Shown here piece by piece: positions 34,157 to 42,072 of a DNA stretch of 64,000 nucleotides. This DNA comes from JACPYF01 sp947085525 (GTDB lineage Bacteria; Patescibacteriota; Saccharimonadia; Saccharimonadales; Saccharimonadaceae). The stretch lies in NCBI GenBank assembly GCA_947085525.1, contig CAMTWU010000007.1:7302-71301 (forward strand), given 5' to 3'. Below the pieces are notes generated by a model. It was not told the origin of the DNA. It worked only from the letters and a program-made list of their open reading frames with translations, and ran no database searches. A program made the position numbers and the translations under genes. Every line of letters begins with the position of its first letter. Position 1 is the stretch's first letter.

Positions 34157-34636
34157 TTGGCAGTTCAAGAAGCAGCTCACAAGTACAACAAGTTCGAGAA
34201 GATCGAAATGCTGGCTCCGGAAGTACAGGCGGTATTGCTGGGTGCTCGCATCGAGGCAGGAGACAAGGGTTACGCAACAACTCACACTGTGCACTTTCTG
34301 GCAGCACTTCTCCAGAGCGACGAGTTCGAGATCGCAGAGATTCTCCGCGAAGGAGGACTCACGGTCAAGGGCGTGCAAAAGCACTACAAACGTCTCAAGA
34401 AGAAGTTGTCGCCGATTCCCCAGCAATGGAGACCGGCTTTCTCGGTTCAGGTCGAGCAGGCAATTCGGCTCGTCGACGAGAACGACTCTGCCGAAGAGCA
34501 GATGTGCAGCTTGTTGCGGACGATGACTGAGGGGGGGAAGGACTCAAGTGTCCTTCTCAACCAAGCTGTCTTCGCACAGCTGCGCAGCGAGACCGAGCGA
34601 GTCAACGATGTTGCCATCGAGGCACAGGCGGCCTAG
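34157..34636 (+). CDS. Second stand-alone Clp N-like protein
   Basis: 159 aa from TTG 34157, chosen because GAGGAGA lies 6 nt upstream; ATG 34076 is also in frame but falls in a leader segment shared with the 33528 gene. The fold resembles a divergent Clp_N double repeat (LAPEVQAVLLGARIEAGDKGYATTHTVHFLAALLQSDEFEIAEILREGG ... FSVQVEQAIRLVDENDSAEEQMCSLLRTM). No ATPase domain. The gene is GC-rich, and the whole cassette lies between 22-bp direct repeats. Probably a paralogue of 33528. Confidence 0.7.
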   Translation: MAVQEAAHKYNKFEKIEMLAPEVQAVLLGARIEAGDKGYATTHTVHFLAALLQSDEFEIAEILREGGLTVKGVQKHYKRLKKKLSPIPQQWRPAFSVQVEQAIRLVDENDSAEEQMCSLLRTMTEGGKDSSVLLNQAVFAQLRSETERVNDVAIEAQAA

Positions 34637-34652
34637 CGGCAGTTGGATAGGT

Positions 34653-34684
34653 CCCCGAGACACCCATTACGTGGTGTCTCGGGG
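34653..34684 (+). terminator. 3' hairpin of the second Clp-N gene
   Basis: Twelve perfect pairs, CCCCGAGACACC (34653-34664) with GGTGTCTCGGGG (34673-34684), followed by AAACTTTCC and no true T-run. Confidence 0.65.
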
Positions 34685-34695
34685 AAACTTTCCAT

Positions 34696-34717
34696 GAATT
34701 TCATATCTGTTTATTTG
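34696..34717 (+). repeat. 22-bp direct repeat, right copy
   Basis: Second copy of 33989-34010; here it is continuous with the prfB extended -10 (TGCTATACT). Confidence 0.85.
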
Positions 34718-34731
34718 CTATACTATTACCT

Positions 34732-35811
34732 ATGCAACCCCTACAAAAACGTGTAGATGAACTCGGGCAAGCCGTCAATACGGCATTTGCCCAGCTTGCT
34801 ATTGTCCAGAAAAAATCTGATGCACAGGTTATCGAAGCAGAGCTAGCTGCGCCAGATGCTTGGAGCGACAGTGATGCGGCGCAGCAAAAGAGTAAAAAAC
34901 TTGCGCAGCTAAACCAGCAAATCGAGCCATGGGAAAATCTAAAAAAACAAATCGATGAAACTACTGAATTAATTGAGACTGGCGATGAGAGCTTGGCGGA
35001 TGATTTGCAAAAACAAATCGAAAATATAGAAAATGAATTTTCTAAGTTAAAGAAAGATCTGCAATTTAATGGTGAATATGACGATCACAATGCGATATTG
35101 CGGCTAACTGCAGGAGTAGGCGGAACTGACGCTCAGGACTGGACAGAAATGCTAGAGCGCATGTATCTTCGTTGGGCTGAAAAGTCCGGTATGAGTACAA
35201 AAGTAGTCGAGCGTAGCGCAGGCGAAGAGGCGGGTGTCAAAACTAGCGTCATAGAAATCGAAGGTCCATTTGCATACGGAAAATTACGTAGTGAAAATGG
35301 AGTACACCGTTTAGTACGTCTGAGCCCATTTAACAGTGATAATCTACGTCAAACGAGCTTTGCACTAGTCGAAATTTTGCCACAAATTGATACACCAGAC
35401 GCTGTCAAAATTGACGACAAAGATCTGAAAATTGATGTCTATCGAGCTGGTGGACATGGCGGCCAATCAGTTAACACAACCGATAGTGCAGTTCGTGTGA
35501 CACATACCCCGACTAATATAGTAGTAGCAATACAAAATGAACGTTCACAAACTCAAAACAAAGAGACGGCGATGAAAATCCTACGTTCTAAATTAGCTCA
35601 ACTACAACTAGAGCAACACGCCGAAAGTGTGTCAGATCTACAAGCAGGCGAGTCAGCAAACTGGGGCTCACAAATCCGCAATTACGTACTGCACCCATAC
35701 ACAATCGTCAAAGACACTCGCACAAAATACGAAGAGACTGATGCCTCGAAAGTTCTAGATGGCAATATTGATGGTTTTATCAACTCGTATCTAGAAGCAA
35801 ACCTGAAATAA
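34732..35811 (+). CDS. prfB: Peptide chain release factor 2
   Basis: 359 aa. Codon-reading S198-P-F200 (RLSPFNSDN; reads UGA/UAA) and catalytic GGQ at 243-245. The frame is uninterrupted from ATG 34732, so the classical autoregulatory +1 frameshift (CUU UGA C) is absent. TATACT 34719-34724 lies 7 nt before the ATG; the mRNA is probably leaderless. Confidence 0.97.
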   Translation: MQPLQKRVDELGQAVNTAFAQLAIVQKKSDAQVIEAELAAPDAWSDSDAAQQKSKKLAQLNQQIEPWENLKKQIDETTELIETGDESLADDLQKQIENIENEFSKLKKDLQFNGEYDDHNAILRLTAGVGGTDAQDWTEMLERMYLRWAEKSGMSTKVVERSAGEEAGVKTSVIEIEGPFAYGKLRSENGVHRLVRLSPFNSDNLRQTSFALVEILPQIDTPDAVKIDDKDLKIDVYRAGGHGGQSVNTTDSAVRVTHTPTNIVVAIQNERSQTQNKETAMKILRSKLAQLQLEQHAESVSDLQAGESANWGSQIRNYVLHPYTIVKDTRTKYEETDASKVLDGNIDGFINSYLEANLK

Positions 35812-35860
35812 ACATATACGTATTTGATGTGAGGGTAATCTCAGGTATAATAGTATATAC

Positions 35861-36547
35861 ATGATTTTGTTAGATAGGGTCACGAAAAACTACGGTGTTA
35901 AAGACACTAAACCAGCGCTCAATAGGGTAACGTTACACATCGAACCCCGTGAGTTTGCAATTTTAGTAGGCACCAGTGGAGCAGGTAAATCAACACTGCT
36001 CAAACTGTTGACGTGTGAAGAAAAGGCAACTAGTGGCAAGATTGTTGTTGGCGGTATCGATTATGACGACCTGAAACCTGCACAAATACCTCTATTGCGT
36101 CGTAAAATCGGTGTAGTTTTTCAAGATTTCAAATTGTTACCACAACGAACAGTATTCGAGAACATTGCCTTTGCATTAGAAATCGCTGGTATGACAAACC
36201 GCGAGATTAAATCTACGGTGCCGAAAGTAATTAAACTCGTCGGGCTAGAAGGCAAAGAAAAGCAATTCCCACGACAGCTCAGTGGCGGTGAACAGCAACG
36301 CGTAGCGATTGCCCGTGCGGTAGTCCGTCAGCCAAAAATCTTGATTGCCGACGAGCCGACAGGCAACCTCGATCCGCGTCACAGCTGGGAGATTATCAAA
36401 CTGCTCGAGAAAATTAATCGCTATGGCACAACAGTACTGCTAACAACTCACAACGCTGAAATTGTGAACAAACTCAAACGTCGGGTGATCACAATCGATG
36501 GCGGCAAGATCAGTAGTGATCAAGTGAGCGGGAGTTACCGACAATGA
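35861..36547 (+). CDS. ftsE: Cell-division ABC ATPase FtsE
   Basis: 228 aa: Walker A GTSGAGKST (37-45), Q-loop FQDFKLLP, signature LSGGEQQRVAIARA (140-153), Walker B ILIADEPTGNLDP. With FtsX it relays the division signal to a wall hydrolase outside the cell. TATAAT 35846-35851 lies 9 nt before the ATG. It overlaps ftsX by 4 nt (ATGA). Confidence 0.96.
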   Translation: MILLDRVTKNYGVKDTKPALNRVTLHIEPREFAILVGTSGAGKSTLLKLLTCEEKATSGKIVVGGIDYDDLKPAQIPLLRRKIGVVFQDFKLLPQRTVFENIAFALEIAGMTNREIKSTVPKVIKLVGLEGKEKQFPRQLSGGEQQRVAIARAVVRQPKILIADEPTGNLDPRHSWEIIKLLEKINRYGTTVLLTTHNAEIVNKLKRRVITIDGGKISSDQVSGSYRQ

Positions 36548-37539
36548 CCAAGAAATCCTCTAACGCTAGCAAAACTTCAGCCGAACTACGACGCAAGAAA
36601 GAACTGCGACGACGGTATATTACATTTATCCGAATGTGTCGTTACGGTGTCAACAACTTTTCACGTAACGCGTGGCTGACTATTGCAGCGACTATCGTGA
36701 TGACTATTACATTACTGGTCATTTTCTCGACACTAGTTGCACGGAGTGTGCTACTAGACACTGTCGATGACTTGCGGCAAAAAGTCGATGTGTCTATATA
36801 TCTAAAGGAAGACACTAGTGAAGCAACGGTAGAGAAGCTCACTAGGAAATTACAAAGTTCTGAACAGGTTGCAAAGGTAAGCTACGTGACGCCTGACGAA
36901 GCAAAAGACAGGTATATTAATAGCGATAATCCGTCTCAGCAAACACTGGACTTTATCGGTGAATACAAAGATGGTTTTTTACCAGGATCGCTGCGAGTAG
37001 TGCCGAAAAATCTCAATGATATGAGTGCCATAGAAAAGCTTGTCAATGATGACAAATCGTTCCAGCAGGCGATTGATCCAGAGCGTAAACCATCATATGC
37101 AGGTCCTAAACGTGAAGCGATCGATAATATTGGTCGCGGTGTATATTTTGCTGAACGCGCGGGGTTGATAGCCAGTGCAATATTTATTGGTATCTCTATA
37201 TTAATTATATTTAATACTATCCGTATGGCAATCTATAATCGTAAAGAAGAGATCGAAATGATGAAACTAATTGGGGCAGAAAAGAGCTTTATCCAGGGGC
37301 CGTTCATCGTAGAGTCCATGATGTATGGGTTTTTTGCTGCAATATTCGCGTTTATTCTAGGCTTGATCGGTCTGCTGAGTTTGCAACAAAAACTACACAG
37401 CTACGGTATTTTGGTAGATAACACCTATAATTTTGTACTGACAGGTTCGCCGTTCATCGTCATAGGATTGATATTTATTGGAGCGCTTATAGGAGTCGTC
37501 TCGTCGTTTTTTGCAGTTAACAGGCATTTGAAAATTTAA
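36544..37539 (+). CDS. ftsX: Cell-division membrane protein FtsX
   Basis: 331 aa: basic N-terminal cytoplasmic segment, first membrane helix at about 42-65, an extracellular domain of about 150 residues (VDVSIYLKEDTSEATVEKL ... VSYVTPDEAKDRY), then three further helices with the MacB-like NRKEEIEMMKLIGAEKSFI loop. It transmits FtsE ATPase cycles to a CHAP hydrolase, which is encoded next. Confidence 0.95.
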   Translation: MTKKSSNASKTSAELRRKKELRRRYITFIRMCRYGVNNFSRNAWLTIAATIVMTITLLVIFSTLVARSVLLDTVDDLRQKVDVSIYLKEDTSEATVEKLTRKLQSSEQVAKVSYVTPDEAKDRYINSDNPSQQTLDFIGEYKDGFLPGSLRVVPKNLNDMSAIEKLVNDDKSFQQAIDPERKPSYAGPKREAIDNIGRGVYFAERAGLIASAIFIGISILIIFNTIRMAIYNRKEEIEMMKLIGAEKSFIQGPFIVESMMYGFFAAIFAFILGLIGLLSLQQKLHSYGILVDNTYNFVLTGSPFIVIGLIFIGALIGVVSSFFAVNRHLKI

Positions 37540-37563
37540 CTAAAGCATATCAAGGGCGTAAGT

Positions 37564-37592
37564 GTTGACGCTTATGCTAATATATGCTAGAT
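37564..37592 (+). promoter_or_regulatory. Promoter of the PcsB-like hydrolase
   Basis: TTGACG, 17-nt spacer, extended -10 TGCTAGATT (hexamer 37587-37592). It gives the hydrolase a separate promoter although it directly follows ftsEX. Confidence 0.6.
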
Positions 37593-37603
37593 TGGAGATA
37601 TAT

Positions 37604-38740
37604 ATGAAATTACAGTCCACCACACTGGTTATGAAACGCTTTGCGACGTCAACTTTGATAGTCGCTAGTGCAATTACGTTGACGTTTACGTCAGTAACGA
37701 CACCGGTGTATGCAGATAGATATGACGATCAGATCCGTGCGATTGAACGTCAAGTGAGCGGATATCAAGCCCAAGCAGCGCAGTTGGGTGCTCAGGCTGA
37801 CTCTTTGCAAAATACAGTCAATGAACTACAAGCCCAACAAAATACTATCCAGGCGCAAGTAGATCTTTCACAGGCAAAATATGACCAACTAGTTGCTAAG
37901 ATCAAAGATACTGAGGGAAAAATTGCTCGTAATAAAGATATATTAAAAGAAACACTGACTGAATTGTATGTAAACGACAAAGTTTCACCGATCGAAATGA
38001 TTGCCAGTAGTAAAAACATTGGTGATTATTTGGATCAGCAAGAATATCGCAATACTATGCGAGACCGAGTAGAAGGTTCTATCAATGAGATCAAGAAACT
38101 CAAAATACAACTTGAGCAAAAACGTGATGATGCAAAAAAAGTGCTGGATGATCAAAATTATCAGAAGGCTGCACTAGTTGCCAAGAAAGCTGAACAAGCA
38201 AACTTGTTAGCGCAGACTCAGAATAATGAAGCAGCCTTTCAGGGCTTGATCGGTCAACAGAATAGTCAGATTAGCAGTCTCCGTGCCCAACAAGCAACTG
38301 CTAACTCATCTCGTTTGCGATCTGGTGGCGGTAATGTCACAGCTGGTGACTATAGTAAGGGCGGCTACCCTGGATACCTGGCAGGTGCACCACAAGACAG
38401 CATCGTTGATCCATGGGGTATGTACAACCGAGAATGTGTCAGTTACACCGCATGGCGCGTACAGCAACAATACGGTTACATGCCATATTGGGGTGGGCGT
38501 GGGAATGCTAACCAATGGCCTTCAGCTGCACGAGCAGCCGGTATTCCAACTGGTAGCACGCCACGTGTTGGGTCAGTCGCAATTATGAACATAGGTTCAT
38601 ACGGACACTCTGCATGGGTAGAGTCAGTCAATGGAAACACTGTTCGAGTAAGTCAGTATAACTGGGGCATACGAGGGGAATATTCTGAAATGACCATCTC
38701 GGCAAGTTCATTCGATACATACATCTACTTTGGCGGATAA
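37604..38740 (+). CDS. PcsB-like CHAP peptidoglycan hydrolase
   Basis: 378 aa from ATG 37604 (GGAG 6 nt upstream). Signal peptide 1-36 (TPVYA cleavage region), a long coiled coil (about 40-230) and a C-terminal CHAP domain with catalytic Cys278 (NRECVSYTAW) and His335 (YGHSAWVES). Coiled coil plus CHAP is the architecture of streptococcal PcsB, which FtsEX activates. The order ftsE-ftsX-hydrolase supports an amidase/endopeptidase that splits septal wall. Confidence 0.92.
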   Translation: MKLQSTTLVMKRFATSTLIVASAITLTFTSVTTPVYADRYDDQIRAIERQVSGYQAQAAQLGAQADSLQNTVNELQAQQNTIQAQVDLSQAKYDQLVAKIKDTEGKIARNKDILKETLTELYVNDKVSPIEMIASSKNIGDYLDQQEYRNTMRDRVEGSINEIKKLKIQLEQKRDDAKKVLDDQNYQKAALVAKKAEQANLLAQTQNNEAAFQGLIGQQNSQISSLRAQQATANSSRLRSGGGNVTAGDYSKGGYPGYLAGAPQDSIVDPWGMYNRECVSYTAWRVQQQYGYMPYWGGRGNANQWPSAARAAGIPTGSTPRVGSVAIMNIGSYGHSAWVESVNGNTVRVSQYNWGIRGEYSEMTISASSFDTYIYFGG

Positions 38741-38791
38741 GCCACAATGTTCATGTTATTATAGATAACAAGTAATAGAAAAAGGGAGCTA

Positions 38792-39955
38792 ATGGGAAAG
38801 GAAACTGACAAAAAAGTCGGCGCAAAGCGTCGCACTGTATCATATTTCACGCTTTCAGCGAGTGTGATAGTTGCTGTGCTAATCGGTTTTCTGGTTGGTA
38901 CGCGTAGCAATGACTTCTTTATCTCGGACAATAGCCTAACCCCGCTCAAAGAGACCTACAAGGCACTCAAGAGCAACTACGATGGCAAGTTAGATGACAA
39001 AAAGCTGATCGAAGGCGCGAGCCGTGGTATGGTGCAAGCTGCGGGCGATCCATATACTGTATTCTTTGACAAAAAAGAAGCAGCCGAGTTTGAAAAAGAC
39101 CTGGACGGACAGTTTAGTGGCATAGGCGCAGAGCTTGGTAAAAAAGATGACAAACTAGTGATTATTTCAGCGCTCGATTCCAGCCCGGCTCAAAAAGAAG
39201 GCCTGAAATATAATGATGTCATTGCAGGTGTGAACGGTGAAGAAACAACAGGTTGGTCGGTTGACAAATCTGTCTCGAAAATCAGGGGTGAAAAAGGAAC
39301 AAGTGTGAAGCTGACGATTGTACGTGATGGTGAAGTATCTGAAGTCAATATTGTTCGCGATACCATCACAGACCCAAGTGTAAAAACCGAAGAAAAGAGC
39401 GATGTCGGTATTATCCGTATATCACGATTTGGCTCAGATACCGCTAGTCTGACTCGCGAAGCAGCCGAAAAATTTGCTAATAAAAAAGCTGTTGTCGTTG
39501 ATTTGCGAGGAAATGGCGGCGGATATTTGCAAGCAGCACAAAAAATATCGAGCCTGTGGTTAGATGAAGGTCAAGTAGTTGTCAGCGAGCGCTCTGGGCG
39601 ACAAACCAAGCAATCTTACAAGTCAGAAGGCGACAATATACTAAAAGGTGTATCGACGGTTGTGTTGATCGATGAAGGCAGTGCAAGTGCTAGTGAGATC
39701 TTGGCTGGTGCGCTGCAAGACCACGGCGTGGCAAAAATAGTTGGACAGCAGAGTTTTGGTAAAGGATCGGTTCAGGATGTGATAGACCTTCGTAACGGTG
39801 CTAAACTAAAGGCCACTATTGCTCGTTGGTATACACCAAATGGCAAAAATATTAGCAAACACGGTATCACGCCGGACGTGGTTGTTGTGGCTGGTAAAAA
39901 CGATAACAAAGATAACGATACGCAGCTGAACAAGGCACTGGATATCATAAAATAG
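38792..39955 (+). CDS. ctpA: C-terminal processing protease (S41, CtpA-like)
   Basis: 387 aa: N-terminal membrane anchor (about 17-38), PDZ domain (about 100-185), S41 core with catalytic Ser299 (GSASASE) and Lys324 (FGKGSVQ), 25 residues apart as in the family. AAGGGAG precedes the ATG. It trims C-termini of envelope proteins; family members control PG hydrolases, which fits the upstream gene. Confidence 0.95.
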   Translation: MGKETDKKVGAKRRTVSYFTLSASVIVAVLIGFLVGTRSNDFFISDNSLTPLKETYKALKSNYDGKLDDKKLIEGASRGMVQAAGDPYTVFFDKKEAAEFEKDLDGQFSGIGAELGKKDDKLVIISALDSSPAQKEGLKYNDVIAGVNGEETTGWSVDKSVSKIRGEKGTSVKLTIVRDGEVSEVNIVRDTITDPSVKTEEKSDVGIIRISRFGSDTASLTREAAEKFANKKAVVVDLRGNGGGYLQAAQKISSLWLDEGQVVVSERSGRQTKQSYKSEGDNILKGVSTVVLIDEGSASASEILAGALQDHGVAKIVGQQSFGKGSVQDVIDLRNGAKLKATIARWYTPNGKNISKHGITPDVVVVAGKNDNKDNDTQLNKALDIIK

Positions 39956-39974
39956 GTATGATAGTATAAATCGT

Positions 39975-40418
39975 ATGGAACCAGTAAAGAAGAAAATCTT
40001 ACTAGTAGAAGATGACACTAATCTCGCAGCTGTCTATCGTGGTCGTCTGGAGCTCGAAGGCTTTGCAGTTGTCGAAGTCCACAATGGTGAAGACGCACTC
40101 TCTAACACAGTCAAAGAAAAGCCAGACCTCATATTGCTAGACGCTATGATGCCAAAAATCAGTGGGTTTGATGTATTAGACATCCTACGTAACACCCCTG
40201 AGACAGCTAACGTGCGAGTTATCATGTTAACCGCATTGTCTCAGGACAAAGACAAAGAACGTGCTGAAAATCTGGGTGCAGACGAATACCTAGTCAAGTC
40301 ACAAGTCGTGATAGGCGACGTTGTCGAGAGGGTGAAACATCACCTAGGTGTGAATACACCGCCTGCTGCGGCACAAGCAGAAGAACCAACGACTCCTCTT
40401 GCTGAACCAACTGTATAG
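39975..40418 (+). CDS. Single-domain response regulator
   Basis: 147 aa CheY-like receiver: acidic pair Asp13/Asp14, phospho-acceptor Asp56 (LILLDAMMP), Thr in MLTALS and Lys108 (YLVKSQ). No output domain; the C-terminal 25 residues are a Pro/Ala/Glu-rich tail. No kinase gene is adjacent. A -10 box (TATGAT/TAGTAT region) precedes the ATG closely. A structured RNA element follows 22 nt after the stop. Confidence 0.92.
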   Translation: MEPVKKKILLVEDDTNLAAVYRGRLELEGFAVVEVHNGEDALSNTVKEKPDLILLDAMMPKISGFDVLDILRNTPETANVRVIMLTALSQDKDKERAENLGADEYLVKSQVVIGDVVERVKHHLGVNTPPAAAQAEEPTTPLAEPTV

Positions 40419-40439
40419 AAAATTTATTTACTTTACTGA

Positions 40440-40543
40440 CTAATCTCTCAAATAACTACACTCAGATACACATATTAATCAGGTCAGTGTTAATGTGTTC
40501 CTCGGGGAACTAGAGTCTTCGCTTTAGTTATCTGAGAGATTAG
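40440..40543 (+). ncRNA. Three-way-junction RNA element, copy 2
   Basis: P1: 40440-40458 with 40525-40543 (about 18 pairs, one A-C mismatch, sequence unrelated to the other copies). Junction CTCAGATACA (40461-40470, identical to copy 1; its last CA is also drawn in P2). P2: CACA..TTAA / TTAATGTG with loop CAGGTCAGT. Linker TTC. P3 CTC/GAG with loop GGGGAACTA. Junction TCTTCG. It fills the gap between the response regulator and the convergent rpmA gene, on the strand of the former. Confidence 0.78.
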
Positions 40544-40547
40544 CTAT

Positions 40548-40820
40548 TTATTCTACGATTACTTGAGTACGACGTGTAGTCTTACCCGTAAATAGGCGTT
40601 TTTTAACTGATTTGAACGCCACTGTACCAGCTGTTTTTGCGTGGATAGTAAAGTTTTTAGAGATGTATGTACCAGGACCTGCAACTTTTGTTGCGCCAAC
40701 TTGACGGACAATTACTTCGCCAGCATTGACTTTTTGACCACCAAAACGCTTCACACCGAGCCGTTGTCCGGGTGATTTACGATTGTTTTTACTGGTTCCG
40801 CCTGCTTTGACGTTTGACAT
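40548..40820 (-). CDS. rpmA: 50S ribosomal protein L27
   Basis: 90 aa bL27: AGGTSKNNRKSPGQRLGVKRFGGQKVNAGEVIVRQ near the N-terminus, which reaches the peptidyl-transferase centre. The stretch before AGG is only five residues (SNVKA). AGGA lies upstream. It starts 4 nt after the methyltransferase stop on the same strand. Confidence 0.97.
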   Translation of the reverse strand: MSNVKAGGTSKNNRKSPGQRLGVKRFGGQKVNAGEVIVRQVGATKVAGPGTYISKNFTIHAKTAGTVAFKSVKKRLFTGKTTRRTQVIVE

Positions 40821-40824
40821 TGTG

Positions 40825-42015
40825 TTATATCCTGCTTAATACTAATAGTTCACGTCCGACAATTTGATCTTCTCGGTGATAGATTAAATCTTTTTCATTA
40901 GAGTGAACAAAACTTATACGATTGTACCCCAGATCGTTCAACCGGTCAAGAGTACGAAGGTGATAAACCTTATTTCTGACAAACCAAGCTGGCACAGCCA
41001 GGCACAACCTGGTGTCTTTTTTGGTCTGAGATGCTATGTTTGCTAGGAATTTTTTCAGAATTGTATCGCAATCATTGATCGTTTTTTGTAGAATTGCATC
41101 ATCCGGAACTAAGGTGAATGGTCGCCCCAAATATCCTTCACAAGCTATGATATCGATAGGTTGCTGCCACGTTGTATCAGTGGCATCGCCTTCATGTAGA
41201 TACCAATCAAACCTTAGTTTATGGGTTTCAGTGAGCCAGTTTAGGTTGTCGCGGCTGTAGCGGATCATTTTCTCATCGATATCTGTTCCGTATACCCGAT
41301 AGCCCATCAAAGCTGCTTCTTGTAATACAACTCCAGTACCACAAAAAGGGTCGAGTACTCGTGAGGAAGTCTCTAAAGACTCATCAAATGCACTAATGGA
41401 TTGCTGAGCAGCTGCAATATTGATAATTGTTTGCGCCAATTTAGGCGGTAGCATGCCGACTCGAGCATCGCGTTTTGGTCGCCCGTGATCACGCAAAGTA
41501 TAGGCATCAATATCTTGCACATTTGTAGTTTGAGCAACTATTGTGTTCGCTCCATCTCTTATGAGTAGCAATTCTAGGCCCAATTCACTGATCAATTTGT
41601 TGTGTAATACCTGTGCACTATTGAGTACATTTTCATTATTTGGCACCAAGCGTACTGAACGATTCTGTGCTTTAACCGCTTTTTTGATACTCAGTCCTAA
41701 TGCTGTGATCTTCGCGGGATTAGTTTGTAACCCGTAACAACTAATACCAAGCTTTAATTTACCTTCGGGTAGAGTGTGTGAATACTTGCTAATTTTTTCA
41801 GTTAAATGCTTTTTTATCTCTGTTATATCGGTTGTTCTCAAGGTAACTGATTCTTCAGCAGTTTTCATAGCGCCGCCAATACGAGCAAAATCAACTGGTT
41901 CAGTAGTGTGTACTTTTACAGCGTAGGCGCCAATAGGCTCTAGTGCGTCACTGCCATATAAACTCTCTAGTTCTGCTAGGCCAATTGCAGGTTGTCGCCC
42001 CAAAATATATATCAT
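40825..42015 (-). CDS. Trm11-like RNA methyltransferase
   Basis: 396 aa from ATG 42015, chosen because TATAAA lies 9 nt upstream as in other leaderless genes; the in-frame GTG at 42051 is 12 codons longer. N-terminal THUMP-like half, then a Rossmann SAM domain with DPFCGTG (222-228) and YGTDIDEKMI. The catalytic-loop position reads CEGYLGRP where N2-guanine methylases have D/N-PPY. It probably modifies tRNA or rRNA, with target unknown; operon with rpmA. Confidence 0.82.
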   Translation of the reverse strand: MIYILGRQPAIGLAELESLYGSDALEPIGAYAVKVHTTEPVDFARIGGAMKTAEESVTLRTTDITEIKKHLTEKISKYSHTLPEGKLKLGISCYGLQTNPAKITALGLSIKKAVKAQNRSVRLVPNNENVLNSAQVLHNKLISELGLELLLIRDGANTIVAQTTNVQDIDAYTLRDHGRPKRDARVGMLPPKLAQTIINIAAAQQSISAFDESLETSSRVLDPFCGTGVVLQEAALMGYRVYGTDIDEKMIRYSRDNLNWLTETHKLRFDWYLHEGDATDTTWQQPIDIIACEGYLGRPFTLVPDDAILQKTINDCDTILKKFLANIASQTKKDTRLCLAVPAWFVRNKVYHLRTLDRLNDLGYNRISFVHSNEKDLIYHREDQIVGRELLVLSRI

Positions 42016-42059
42016 TCTATCTATTTTATAGTTCTCAGGTGTAATCACCAAATTTCGGG

Positions 42060-42065
42060 TATAAT
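42060..42065 (+). promoter_or_regulatory. -10 box of a leaderless gene
   Basis: TATAAT, 7 nt before ATG 42073, in a 57-nt divergent promoter region shared with the minus-strand methyltransferase. It is a clear example of the leaderless layout seen throughout the window. Confidence 0.75.
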
Positions 42066-42072
42066 AGTAGGT

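Noticed and set aside
40440..40543. Ordinary rho-independent terminator
   Set aside because: There is no T-run after the stem, and the conserved junctions and loops exceed what a terminator needs.
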